Assembly: GCA_021234155.1 (NCBI GenBank)
Contig: JAJEKV010000056.1
Location: forward strand, 4,778,356-4,842,355
Source of the DNA: Isoetes taiwanensis
Taxonomy: Eukaryota > Streptophyta > Lycopodiopsida > Isoetales > Isoetaceae
Direction: 5' to 3'
Length of the DNA: 64,000 nucleotides
Position 1 is the first letter of the stretch; each line of letters starts with the position of its first letter. Of the stretch, positions 1 through 12,112 are shown one piece after another. The translations under genes and the position numbers were made by a program. Under the pieces are notes generated by a model that worked only from the letters and a program-made list of their open reading frames with translations, did not search any database and had not been told where the DNA came from.

Positions 1-1736
1 TGACTTGGGGAAGGGTGCCGGCCTCGGTTGCCCCCGCAACGGCTGCCCCGACCGCTCTAATGCTAACCCTTTGACCTAGACCTTCTCCGAAAATTCAAAA
101 TTGGGCCGTGTCTTTGGAGATGAATTAGGGATCCCGGCCGCAAAAACCGAATTTATTTTCGTGCAATGCATTAATTGCGAATTTACTTTAATGTCTTGCC
201 ATCGCAAAAGCCCCCTCCGTCACTTCTACTTGCCACATCGGGGAGGAGGAAAGGCCCAAACTCCGCCTCCGTCCCTGCTTCCCTTGCTCCGTATTCCTCC
301 CAGGCCAAGCTTCTTTCTGCCAGTCCCAAATGCAACAGACCAGGACTTCGGCCCCCCAAAACGTAAACCCTTCTAGAGCCCGGCAACCCACGGGGTTTAC
401 GTTTGAGGCCCCTCCTTGTCGGTCGGCGGGGGACCTTGCTCGTGTCTTGAAGTGGAGTTGGGGTGTTGACGCCGAGTGCGGACCCTAAAATCCCCTCGGT
501 CGCTTTGCCCCCAAATTTCCTCTCCCCAAGGCCCGGGGACGGACGGGCGACCTCCCTCTCCTGGAATCGCGATCGGACTCGCCAATGGACTCGAGCGCCG
601 ACATTGCCCCAGGGACCAAGTTCCGTGGCGAAGACCACCCGAACTCCAAGAAGCGCCAAAGTAGCTCACTTCCATCACACTCGTAGTCAATTGGCCTAGG
701 ATGTGCATGCGGGATACCGCCGTCGTGGAGGGCGGAGTGTTTCATTCTTTTCGCAAAACCGACCGTGTAACTTGCTCCCTAGGGTAATTTCGCCATTCCT
801 GACGATTTGGCGGGGTCTATTTGCTATTCCGGCATCATCCCCAGGTGCCTAACGACAAAACAAAGTCACCCGGTTTCTACAAGGCCGACATCGGGGCGCC
901 CCGGGTTTGACAAGTTCTCCCGGACCGATCTGGAATCTTTTGACCTTCCCGAAGAGGGGCCTGAACGGAGGATCCAACGGGGCCGGATAGGGGAACCGGC
1001 CCGGAGGGTGGTCATTAGCGTGCCCCGGGAGCGCCGCCAGAAGGGTCACCTCGGGAACTTTTTGGATCCCGCCTCCCGGGTCCTGGACTCTCCCTCTTGT
1101 GAGGGATCCCCGCAAGGTCCTGGCCTCGCTTGACTTGGGGAAGGGTGCCACTCGGTTGCCACCAACGGCTGCCCCGACCGTTCTAATGCTAACCCTTTGA
1201 CCTAGACCTTCTCTCCTAAAAATTCCGAAAATTGGGCCGTAGGCTGAGATGAATTAGGGATCCTACCGCAAAACCGAATTTATTTTCGGCAATGCATTAA
1301 TTGCGAATTCTACGAATGTCTTGCCATCGCGCAAAAGCGCCCCCGACTTCTACTGCCACATCGGGAGGAGGAAAGGCCCAAACTCCGCTCCGTCCGTTCC
1401 CCTTGCTCCGTATTCTGGCGGGCTGCTTCTCGGCCAGTCCCAAGTGCAAATGTATCAGGACTCGCCCCCCAAAACGTAAACCCTTCTAGAGCCCCGGCAA
1501 CCCACGGGTTTACGCTTGAGGCCCTCTCCTTGTCGGTCGGCCGGGACCTTGCGCCAGTCTTGAAGTGGAGTTGGGGTGTTGACGCCTTGCCAGGCCTTGG
1601 ACCCTAAAATCCCTCCCGAGGCCGCTTGCCCCAAATTTCCTCTCCCCAAGGCCCCCGGGGACGGACGGGCGACCTCCCCTCTCCCCAAATCTCCTAATCG
1701 CGATCCGACTCTCGCCAATGGACTCGAACGCCGACC
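1..1736. repeat. GC-rich direct repeat, unit about 1.13 kb
   Basis: Bases 1-603 recur at 1132-1736, starting with TGACTTGGGGAAGGGTGCC and ending near GGACTCGA(A/G)CGCCGAC. The stretch 604-1131 is present once, so this is one and a half units. The copies differ by many short indels in C/G runs. Open frames on both strands run through the block but share no conserved frame between copies, so I do not call genes. It may be part of a retroelement or a satellite. Confidence 0.8.
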
Positions 1737-1743
1737 GGTGGTC

Positions 1744-2825
1744 GGCAAGCTTGATTTAGTATGAAAGTATGCAAGTGAAGCTCAATGGTGCACAAGTCCG
1801 GGTTTATTAAAGTGGATAGATAAACAAGGATGGAGAGAAATCTAAGTGGATACATAAACAAGAATAGATAAAATACATAAGTAATGAAACAAATCTAAGT
1901 TGCTAATAATATTAACTTAAAAAAAGGACACGCCGATATAAACCAAAAAGTCGCCAAATGAAAGCATAGGGCTGGCTCTAGAATAGGTATAGCTTAACTG
2001 TCCAAATCCGCTACTGACAACAAATTAATTGCCGTGGCGGTCACATTCATATGGACTCATTATGGAGTGTACGAAATTGAATATCTCGAACTCGAAATTC
2101 AAGGTGAGACGTCGTTGAACCCCTCAAGGCCGTGGTCCAAAACCCTTAGCAAAGTAATCTATGAAGAGGTCGCAACCATATATGAAGTTGTATGTGATCA
2201 TGCACGAGAGAATATGGCAAATCAAAGAAGCTCTTCTTGCGCCTTTGCATGGATCAGAGCCGGGCATGCCTTGTGTAGATTGTATGCGTAAGAGCAACCC
2301 GGTGAGCCATATGTTTGCACTTTACATACCATGATCATGGTAAAAGTGATTGGCAAGCTTGATTTAGTATGAAAGTATGCAAGTGAAGCTCAATGGTGCA
2401 CAAGTCTAGTTTATTAAAGTGGATAGATAAACAAGGATGGAGAGAAATCTAAGTGGATAGATAAAGAAGGATAGATAAAATACATAAGTAATGAAACAAA
2501 TCTAAGTTGCTAATAATATTAACTTAAAAAAGGACACGCTCGCTTTGGAACCTAAACATCGTTATAAACGCCGCTCAACGAAAAATTACAGACGTCGTAT
2601 AAAAAAAAGATTGCTAATAATAATAACTTAATTAAAAAAAAAGACACGTCGTTATAAACCAAAATGTCGTCAAATGAAAGCATAGGGCGGGCTCTAGAAT
2701 AGGTATAGCTTAACTGTCCAAATCCGGTACTGACAACAAATTAATTGCCGTGGCGGTCACATTCGTATGGACTCATTATGGAGTGTACGAAATTGAATAT
2801 CTCGAACTCGAAATTTAAGGTGAGT
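1744..2825. repeat. AT-rich direct repeat pair
   Basis: A unit starting GGCAAGCTTGATTTAGTATG at 1744-2106 recurs at 2352-2825. The second copy carries about 100 extra bases (roughly 2540-2640) with degenerate GTCGTT/AACGAC motifs. Both end with the same ATCTCGAACTCGAAATT segment followed by AAGGTGAG. No coding potential is seen. Confidence 0.8.
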
Positions 2826-3280
2826 AGGATATGTTATATTAAGGTGAAGGGTCTATCTTGTGCCACCACAATATAGATAAAAAACATAAGTAATAAAACA
2901 AATAGATCTAAGTTGGTAACTTAATAAAAAAAAAGACACGCCGGTATACACATTGGCGCCATTCCCGCAAATACGCCCCCTCCTTTTCTCGCTCGCTTAT
3001 GCAGATCGAATATTGCAGCTCCGATCCATCGGTGAAAAGTCGCTTTTAATCATCTAAGTTCGCCGAAAGATAAAAATTTGAGTTTGATTTCTACATTTTC
3101 TATCACAAAAATGTCCGGAGGTGGAGGCAAACCGGACTTTCAACATCCCGTTCAAGAGCAAATTCACGAAGTTAGATTATTGCATAAATGATGACCCTCC
3201 ACGGGTAACAATCCTTCTTTGTATAATAATTATAATTATAATAATAACTTATAATTATAACTTAATAAAAAAAAAGGGCA
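2826..3280. other. Unassigned AT-rich spacer
   Basis: Another fragment of the preceding repeat (AAATACATAAG-like, then AAAAAAAGACACGCCG) is followed by simple AT sequence (TATAATTATAATTATAATAATAAC). No gene or RNA is recognised. Confidence 0.5.
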
Positions 3281-3372
3281 CGTCGTTTAACACAAAGACG
3301 TCGTTATAGACGTCGTTTAACGACTATTGCAGACGTCGTTAAACGACCTCACGACGTCGTTCAACGACGTCT
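3281..3372. repeat. Palindromic GTCGTT-AACGAC array, left
   Basis: Four to five copies of a dyad built on GACGTCGTT(T/A/C)AACGACGTC lie in about 90 bases. The same motif recurs at 8500-8645. The arrays bracket an otherwise unexplained 5.1-kb stretch, as inverted or subterminal repeats of a DNA transposon would. Confidence 0.7.
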
Positions 3373-3828
3373 CAGAACTTTTTATCGAAAAAAGCAGAGC
3401 GGCTTTTCCGCCTAGTTTTTTTTGGTTCTAAGCGGCCGGAGGAGCGTTTTTTATATGCGATTTTTGGCGGATCATCCTTATGGGTCCTTTCCAAGCTTCA
3501 AAGCAAGCATCCAAAGGTATTTCAATGGATCAATCAACTCTATTTTTGAATTAGGCTTGTTGTTTGATAGATTTAGGGCTTCTTGTTTTTTCTTGTTTGT
3601 TTTCAATCCATCCCATTTCTATCCTCCTCTTCTTTCCATCCTTGTTTTTCTTCAATCCATTTCGCCTCTTATTAGTATGAATCGAATCCTCCTCCTTCTT
3701 CTTCCAATCATCTTCCAATCATTGGTTTCTTCCTTCTAATCTTCCGTTCTTCCAATCTTCTATTCATTTTCTTCTTCTTCTTCTTCACCACTTTCTCATT
3801 CTATTCAATCTTTCTTTCCTATCTCCCC

Positions 3829-4125
3829 TTTCTTCTTCTTCTTCTTCTTCTTCTTCTTCTTCTTCTTCTTCTTCTTCTTCTTCTTCTTCTTCTTCTTCTT
3901 CTTCTTCTTCTTCTTCTTCTTCTTCTTCTTCTTCTTCTTCTTCTTCTTCTTCTTCTTCTTCTTCTTCTTCTTCTTCTTCTTCTTCTTCTTCTTCTTCTTC
4001 TTCTTCTTCTTCTTCTTCTTCTTCTTCTTCTTCTTCTTCTTCTTCTTCTTCTTCTTCTTCTTCTTCTTCTTCTTCTTCTTCTTCTTCTTCTTCTTCTTCT
4101 TCTTCTTCTTCTTCTTCTTCTTCTT
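3829..4125. repeat. (CTT)n/(GAA)n microsatellite, about 99 units
   Basis: An essentially uninterrupted CTT run of about 297 bases. Open frames across it on the minus strand encode only poly-Glu or poly-Arg and are artefacts. A purine/pyrimidine tract this long can form triplex (H-DNA) structure and its length is probably polymorphic. Confidence 0.97.
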
Positions 4126-4305
4126 GAGTGGAGAAGACTAGGTGTTCCGGGTCCAAGCTCACCGTTTACTCTTGTAATTTTATTGATTAATGTATTTAGT
4201 TTAGAAAAATTTGGGGAGACTTGGACAAGGGCATGGTCGGCTCCTCCTTGAGTGGAGAAGACTAGGTGTTCCGGGTCCAAGCTCACCGCCTACTCTTGTT
4301 TATTT
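4123..4305. repeat. About 123-bp tandem duplication beside the microsatellite
   Basis: The segment TGAGTGGAGAAGACTAGGTG and its following 35 bases at 4126-4180 recur at 4249-4303 with few changes. The second copy lies directly downstream of the CTT tract. Confidence 0.8.
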
Positions 4306-7300
4306 TTTTTATTAATATATCAATAAATAAAAATCTTTACGGATTGGACAAGGGGGGGTTTTTGAAAAAAATTGCATTATTGATTTTCGGGTTTCTAGTT
4401 AAGAATGTTGTTTTTAAAGATGTTAGGGATGTCAAAGAAACACCGATGTGGAGTGGTTAAGAGCAAGAAAAAAATTTAAATAGTTGGTTTTAAAAAAAAA
4501 AAAAAAAAAATTAAAGGGAAACTAACTCTTAAGAAAGTAGGTAAAGATTCATAATGAAGGTTTGAAAAAAGTCACAAAGCAAGATTAATGAATCTAAATT
4601 GGTTTGTAGGTATGGCCCCGATTTGTGAAGACACTAATGATTAGTGAGATTAGGCGCATGGTCATAAATGAGATATGTGCTAACGAAAGTCCCGACGGGA
4701 GATGCAACCGGTCAACGGTCGACCATTTTGTCGACATGTGAAAAGGAAGTGCCAATTTGAGTTAGCACAAAAATGGCCAGTCAAGAAGAAATGTTGACTT
4801 CTCTCCTTGACACACATGTAAAGCCAATGATTGGAAATCCCATGGATGAACGAAGACATGTTTGAAGCATTCAAAGGTCAGCGGCTTAAAGTCCCAATGC
4901 CGAGGCTCGTGTCAAGGAATGGGTAGCTTCATGGAATTCCTCAAAGAAGCGGCGTTTGGATCACAAGAACATCATTGCGGATCTCAATGCACGCCGGTTG
5001 GAGGTAATTAAAAATGCTTTGCATCGGGGGAAGCTCTAGTGGAGCGAGGGCCTAGCAAGGCCCACTTTTCTTTGGAGAATCACATGAACACATCAATCTT
5101 TGTTGATCCCATGCCCGTAGAGGGCCGTGGATGTGATACGCCTTATTGAGGAGAAACCAACACATCGCACGTATCAAATCAAGATCAACGGAACACAACA
5201 CTTCCAAGATGATGAGCTATACAAAGGGATGGGTTTTCAAGGGCAAAGATAGGGCGTAGACGCATGAGATGGCTCAAAGATACATACGCTTCAAGAGCCC
5301 GCATCCCGCTTTGGCTACATCCATTGGACTTGCATATGAAGTTGCTAGCTCTAGTGGGGATACCATAGGGCCAATGGTGATTCTACCTTTCATGAATGGA
5401 GAGACACTTGCACACTTGTTTGACTATTTACCTAATAACTTGTCACGCTTTTAGAAGATGGTCAAATGCAATTGCTAGAGCCCAAGAAGAACCGACAAAC
5501 ACATAGGCTGAACTTAGGAGCAAAATGCGAGTTGTATATCAAGATGTTCCGTAGATAGCTCTTGCCCTAGCGTAAGGTGTCGTTGAGATCCACAAAGGCC
5601 ACTTCACTCATACAAAGCTTAATTGCAAGAGAGTCAAATTACATTTTGATGATGAGTACCAAAATGTGTGGGTGGCCATTGGTGATTGGGACAATGCAAT
5701 TCATTTTACGCCAAAGAGCCGTCCCTTGTTGAAGTGTCGGTGACTTACTTTCGGATGGACAAGCAAAATATCCATGGTTAGAGGAAACCGTGTTTGAGAA
5801 ATCAAAGGATGATGATCGTGTATGGGGACACGAAATTCATGATGTCTATGCATTGGGATATATTTATGAGATGCTTCGATTTCGCAAGCAAGCTATGCGA
5901 CGAATGGAGTGGTTTAATAATAACAACAATGCCCAATGGATTAATCCAACCCATATGTACCAACGACGCCTTGACAAGTTGGAGGAGCAAAAACAAGAAT
6001 GATGTGCCTACGTTGAAGACGTATTCTCATCACGACCCAAAGCTTCCGGTTGTTGAAGCCTTACAAAGTGTTGGAATATCTTCTACCATGGTTGTGAGAC
6101 AAAGATCGACACATGAAGTGCATGGATGCCTTGAGATGTCAAAATTGTTGTTGTCACAACTCAAATAATGAATACAATATTGTATATCTTGCCATGTTTA
6201 AGAGTATTAAATTTTTTAATTGTCTAATAACCAAATATATAAAGACACTTTTAATTATTCAAATCCCAATGTTTTGTAATGAACTTCCCATGTTGCTAAC
6301 ATTTGTTGCTTTCCTACTATGCATATAAATAACTTGCAAGTTTTTTGCACATGTCCAAAGAACCATGGGATGCGCACGATGGCATATCTATTGTTCACAA
6401 CTTTACTTCTCACAGGTGGCTTGGTAGCCTTATTGATGACCCTAAACCCGCAAAGGCCTTTAAGAGGCGAAGTTGGTCGCTCGGGTTTAGCTCGCCACCA
6501 CCGCCACCTCCACCATTGTGTGGATTTGGTATGGATTTTTTCTAGGATAAAATGTAAGTTAACCATTTATTTTTAACGTTCTAATGTTTTTAAATGTAGC
6601 GTGTAAATGTGATTAAGTCCCTTCTTTTCCTATGCATAATGTTAGCCGTCCGTGGGTTATGGGCGGATCTTCTTCTCACCACCACCGAAGAGACGGAAAA
6701 GGACCTCGCATCCAGCCAGAAGAGGCGAAGAGCAGGAACTCCGAGATATCAACGAGGCGATAACCACGAAGATAGGTGGAATGCCTTGCAATTCGGGATG
6801 TCGCCCGCCAGAAATGGAGATTGCGCCCAGTTTGTTGAACAAAGTAGGCGGAGGTCCGGCCCCATGACCCTCCACGCCATAGCTCATACACTCCTTCGAA
6901 TTCAATCTTGGGCCCGCTCCCGAGCACGAGGAGAATGAACCCCCACGGCGAGCCGACCGGACCGTTTACGCCGAGTGGGCGCAATTCCTCTTCAAGCTCT
7001 GTTAAAGATCGTGCACCACCCGCACCACCTCCACGAAGGCATCTCTTTCAATATGAGTGAGTTCATCTTGAATTATGCCCTTTTTTGTTCACTAACACAT
7101 ATTCATATGTTAGTCGATGTTGAGTGTAGTAGCAAGAAGTTGCCGCCACCACAAAGACTGAGATGGCGACAATTTTTGGAAGATGGCTAATAGTGTCACA
7201 AATAGCGTTTGCCATAACGCCCACAAGGGTGAATGGAACTTCGGAGCCTATGATGAGGAAAAAAGAGAGGATCAAGGAGCTTTTAGAAGCGTAATATCCC

Positions 7301-8059
7301 GAGCTCAAGTCGAGAGATCTCATGGAGGGAGGTTTGTTCAAAGCGGGGTAAACATGTTAAATCCACCGGTATTAGGCTCTTTTCGTTCTTCATTATAACC
7401 TCATTGTACTCATATTTTATTTATATTTTGCGGTGAGGTAATCGAAGAAGCAACAAAGCTCTTGCCAAAGCTACAGGAGTCTCGATAGAGGAAGTGGCAC
7501 GACCTATCCGTTGACTAATGAGGCATTTCAAGTACATCATCTCTCCCATGAGTCGATAATTAGATGATGCCATGTGGACTAAGTCCTTGTATTGCATTGT
7601 AGTGTTTGAAGGCCAACATATTATCAAAGAAAGGGGAAGCTAGAACAAAGGCAGCTACCGGACGCGAGGTACGACGAAAGCAAGTGGCGACCATAGTGCC
7701 AATAAGACCGGTCCGGCGGTTATGGCTTTACGGATAAGCTATTTGTAAGTATAAATTTGGTTTATAATGTAGGTTCTCGAGTTGAACACTAACATTAGTT
7801 TTGGTGCTCATTCTCAATAGGCGCCATTTGGTTGGGTCGCCCTACCGCTAAAGATGAACGCGAAAGGGCCTTCAAACAAGGCAAATATGCGGCCATCGCG
7901 TCGCCATCTACAAGGTGAAAGGGGGATGAAGTGTGTATCATTCATTAGATAATTATTTGTGACTACAATGAACTAATTGTTCGCGATACAATATAATGCG
8001 TAAATGAAGACGAAGCCAATGAAGAAGAAGAAGAAGAGAGCAACAACTAAAGACTTAAT

Positions 8060-8499
8060 ATATTTTGTAATGTGCAAATTACATTGTGAAATATATTAAT
8101 TGAATTCAATTTAAATTTTTTATGCTTTGTTCTTATTATTTGTGATTTTTTTGTTATGTTAATTTTATGCTCGATTCTATTTTTTTATTCTTAGATTTAT
8201 TAAACATTTAATTACATATTAAACAATAATGCTTATCTACCATTAATATAATTTAATCAATATTTGTTTCTATTTTTCGAATTTTTAAATTTTTAAATAT
8301 TTATTCTCGATTTATTTTGTTCATATTTAATATTTATTAATACTATTAATATTATTGATAATATTAATATTAATAAATATTACTAAATATTTATTTATAT
8401 TAAATATATTTGTTAATTTTGAATATGAATATTAACTGTCCGTTAAATCATATTGAATAATATTAAATAAATATTTTTTTTTTATCAAAATTCCTTAAT
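8060..8499. other. AT-rich stretch without genes
   Basis: Long A/T runs with repeated TTAATATTATTAATA-like words. No gene, RNA or recognised signal is seen. It may be a matrix-attachment type sequence or just decayed element end. Confidence 0.5.
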
Positions 8500-8645
8500 C
8501 GTCGTTGAACGACGTTGTCTGCGTGGCCGCCACGTCAGCAGCGTCGTTGAACGACGTTGTCTGCGTGGCGCCAGGCCAGCAGACAGGCGACAGCCACGCA
8601 GCAGACAGGTGACAGCCACGCCAGCAACGTCGTTGAACGACGTTT
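8500..8645. repeat. Palindromic GTCGTT-AACGAC array, right
   Basis: CGTCGTTGAACGACG occurs perfectly at 8500-8514, 8542-8556 and 8628-8642. The spacers are made of repeated GACAG(G/C)(C/T)GACAGCCACG and TGTCTGCGTGGC words. It is the counterpart of the array at 3281-3372. Confidence 0.85.
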
Positions 8646-9013
8646 CACACCGCCGGGTACCACGCCGCTACCGCCACCGGGCAACTTACCGATCTTATTA
8701 CGATGACGCAGGCCTTTTGTCGCCGCTGAATCCATCGCTGTTGCCGACCGCCACGCCACCGGGCGTCAAGGCCACTGGGCAAAGAAGTACCGCGGTCGAC
8801 CCATCGCGGTAACGCAATCCATCGCTGAATCGACGCCGTCGCCGCTAAAGACGCCGGGTTGCGACGCTGCATAGCGACGCGATAAATGTCGCTTTATCGA
8901 CGCCCGACGCCGGGGTCAATAGATCGCCGCTTATCGACGCTTTTGACGCCGACATCGACGCAGCAAACGCCGCCCGGAATGCCGTAGACGCCGTAATAAC
9001 GGGGCTTTGGTTT
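8646..9013. other. GC-rich CGACGC-rich stretch
   Basis: A stretch dense in CG and CGACGC words, unlike its AT-rich neighbours. Short open frames exist on both strands but show no recognisable protein. No function is proposed. Confidence 0.4.
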
Positions 9014-10662
9014 TGTGATTCGCCCGGCGCTTAACCTTTATGGTAACGGAGATCCCATCAATCTCGACCATTGGATCTACTTAAGCTTAAAACTTAAGAA
9101 ATTAACTCATGCATCTGCAACAATAACACTTAGGTAAAGAATTTAATCTTTGTACATATTCTAAGGTTCCAAACATGTACTTGCCCATTACTCAAAGAAT
9201 ATCCCCAAGACACTATGAATGATCTTAATAATTGTAACTTCAAGCCCATATATAATAATAATAATAGTAATAATAATCAAGTTTATTGAATAGCAATCCA
9301 CACACTTCCACTCTCGCCTTTCCGCTTGGCTACTTTCCCTGAGCATCTCACACCTCTGCTACACCATCAACCACGGGGTTAGTCACATGGACTAAGTGGG
9401 GATCGGGGATCTAGGATATATCTTAAAACAATCACCACAAAGCCTTAACTTAGAACAATAACTTAGCCTTACCGTAGCCTCCCCGCAACCTAGGTTACTT
9501 AGTCCAACAAGCATAATCACAATGCATAATTACACCAAGCATGACCATTGCAACTTAATTCCAACATTAAAACACATATACAATAACCAAGCTATCATAG
9601 CATCAACATTGCAACCAATATTCCTCTGGGTCTGAGCAAGGTCAACTCGGCTGATCAGGCCAGTGACATAGAGGCGGGGTAACCACGTGTGTACACACCC
9701 ATCCACGCTGCGTCCAACATTGGAGGACCACTTAACTGTGCATGACGTTGTACCATATGGTACCAACGCCCATGTTCAAATAATACCATAGCATCAGCGT
9801 GCAATAACCGCGAAGTCTAGACCATCGCACCTAGACTCCGCCCCCGCAGGTCTATATCAAAGAATTATACTACACATAGATCACAATACTATGAATTCCA
9901 CCCAATATCAATTAGGCACATTTCCATATCAAATTTACCTTAGAAATTCCATAATTTACACCTCATGCAACAAAGGAAATCCTCATATAAACATTACTAT
10001 CTCTACCATGCAACATGCAATGCCCTTAGCTTAAGCAAAATACAACCTTCACTAATATCTTATTACTTTTAACTAGATCAACTTCCTTCAAATTACTACT
10101 TATAACCTTAATGACGGTGGCTTCCATAACCCTGCTAACTAGTTTATTGAATTGGTTAATATGCTCGCTATCCATTAACCATGCATGCCTATTCTATTCT
10201 ATTCATGACCATGCTCATATGATTTAACTCCAAGTTTATACTACGTTCAAAGCAATCATTATTAAATCAACACAGCTATACAAACACTAGAAAACCCGGT
10301 GTAAGGCTTGATCCCCACCGGAATCTCGCTTTTGCTTCCTCTTGCTCCCAAAGAACGCTCCCAGATCTCTGCACACAACTCGCTCCTTCAACAATCCATC
10401 TGCAATCTATCTCCTTCCGAATGCTTCACCATCACATAAAAGACTTCTTTCCCCATGGAAAACTCCTTCCCCCCAAGAAATCAAGAATAATATTGTTGCA
10501 CTTATATAACCTAGCAATGCCCTTGCATGCATGCATGCATACACTGCATGCATGGACACATTGCATGCATGTATTCCTAGCACATAATCATTTATTTTAC
10601 CTTGAAAATGCACTCTTATATAATGGCAACGTTACTTACATCTCAATGTTGGTGCTAGGTTG
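9014..10662 (-). mobile_element. Gypsy-type LTR, copy I (nearly complete)
   Basis: Read on the minus strand this is one of four copies of an LTR of roughly 1.65 kb. Its 3' end (plus 9014) matches copy IV, where the LTR is followed by a primer binding site. Its 5' end is lost at 10662, where the copy diverges from copy III about 15 bases before the TGTAACGG terminus. The many short open frames inside are not genes. Confidence 0.75.
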
Positions 10663-10951
10663 TAGAGGAATTCTCTGTACCATGGGTATAATTCTTATGG
10701 GATCCCTTGTATCAACTTAAGTATGTTACCTAGCTATAAGATACCCAGACTGGGGGACTTGATTATGTATTTTGCTTGTTACTTTTTGGATTTGGCCACC
10801 CAAGAAGTCTCGAGAGATTACATATCTAGTTCGACCTGAGTATCTCTTTGGAATGGTGGGTTTTTTTTTTTTTTTTCTATGGCACGTACCTTCTTTATGA
10901 AAAGTTGCATTAACTGCATTATGTTTATTATATTGAATTGGATATGTAGTA
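10663..10951. other. Unassigned spacer
   Basis: Sequence between LTR copy I and a TRIM LTR fragment, including a 17-base T run near 10861. Nothing recognised. Confidence 0.4.
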
Positions 10952-11015
10952 TACTCATAAACGTCTAGACGGTTTTGCCCAGTTGGTTAAGGGCATGTCG
11001 GTTAGGAACGTTACA
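10952..11015 (+). mobile_element. TRIM LTR 3' fragment
   Basis: The last 64 bases of the 158-bp TRIM LTR seen complete at 14551-14708, ending GGTTAGGAACGTTACA. It abuts truncated gypsy LTR copy II, so this is a recombination or nested-insertion junction. Confidence 0.8.
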
Positions 11016-12112
11016 TTAAGAAATTAACTCATGCATCCGCAACAATAATACTTAGGTAAAGAATTTAATCTTTGTACATATTCCAATTCAAACATGTACT
11101 TGCCCATTACTCAGCAATATCCCCGCACACTATGAATGATCTTAATAAGTGTAACTTTAAGCCCATATATAATAATAATAATTGTAATAATAATCAAGTT
11201 TATTGAATAGCAATCCATACACTTCTACTCTCGCCTTTCCGAAGCTTGGCTACTTTCCGGAGCATCTCACACCTCTGCTTACACCATCAACCACGGGGTT
11301 AGTCACATGGACTAAGTGGGAATCGGGGATCTAGGATATATCTTAAAACAATCACCACAAAGCCTTAACTTAGAACAATAACTTAGCCTTACCGTAGCCT
11401 CGCCCCTGCAATCTAGGTTACTTAGTCCAACAAGCATAATCACAATGCATAATTACACCAAGCATGACCATTGCAACTTAGTTCCAACATTAAAAACACA
11501 TATACAATAACCAAGCAATCATAGCATCAACATTGCAACCAATATTCCTCTGGGTCTGAGCAAGGTCAACTTCGGTACCGATCGGGCCCGGTGACATAGA
11601 GGCGGGGTAACCACCCGCGTGTACACACACCCATCCACGCCGCTGGCCCAAAGATTGGAGGACCACTTAACTGTGCATGACGTTGTACCATATGGTACCA
11701 ACGCCCGATGTTCAAATAATACCATTTACATAGCACTGTGCAATAACCGTGAGTCTAGACCATCGCACCTAGACTCCGGCCCCAGAGGTCTATATCAAAG
11801 AATTATACTACACATAGATCACAATACTATGAATTCCACCCAATATCAACTAGGCACATTTCCATATCAAATTTACCTAAGAAATTCCATCATTTACACC
11901 TCATGCAACAAAGGAATTCCAGTTATACGCTCATATAAACATTACTATCTCTATACGCTCATATAAGCATTACTATCTCTACCATGCAACATGCAATGCC
12001 TGGTGCTTAAGCAAAATACAACCTTCACTAATATCTTATTACTTTTAACTAGATCAACTTCCTTCAAATTACTACTTATAACCTTAATCACGGTGGCTTC
12101 CATAACCCTGCT
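11016..12112 (-). mobile_element. Gypsy-type LTR, copy II (truncated both ends)
   Basis: Collinear with copies I and III from TTAAGAAATTAACTCATGC to CATAACCCTGCT, where it stops and copy III begins at once. It differs from its sisters by several short insertions and deletions in GC words. No coding sequence. Confidence 0.8.

Larger units (their letters stand above)
3373..8499. mobile_element. Decayed element between palindromic arrays
   Basis: This stretch lies between two arrays of the same palindrome and has short in-frame remnants but no intact gene. Readable pieces include a basic segment near 4900-5030 (KEWVASWNSSKKRRLDHKN), a 70-residue piece at 5790-6002 with repeated Asn and charged residues, and a proline-rich piece near 6480-6545. 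I recognise no domain in them. A DNA transposon that lost its transposase frame is the simplest reading; the palindromes, not the coding, are the main support. Confidence 0.4.

Noticed and set aside
183-1748. Open frames of 60-158 codons in the first 1.8 kb
   Set aside because: The frames are not kept between the two repeat copies; high GC content lowers stop frequency.
3785-4286. Long poly-Glu and poly-Arg open frames on the minus strand
   Set aside because: They are translations of the CTT/GAA microsatellite and its flanks, with no independent coding support.
3281-8645. CRISPR-like arrays at the GTCGTT-AACGAC or AAATGGCGCAG repeats
   Set aside because: The repeats are perfect dyads with irregular, self-similar spacers in a plant nuclear context.
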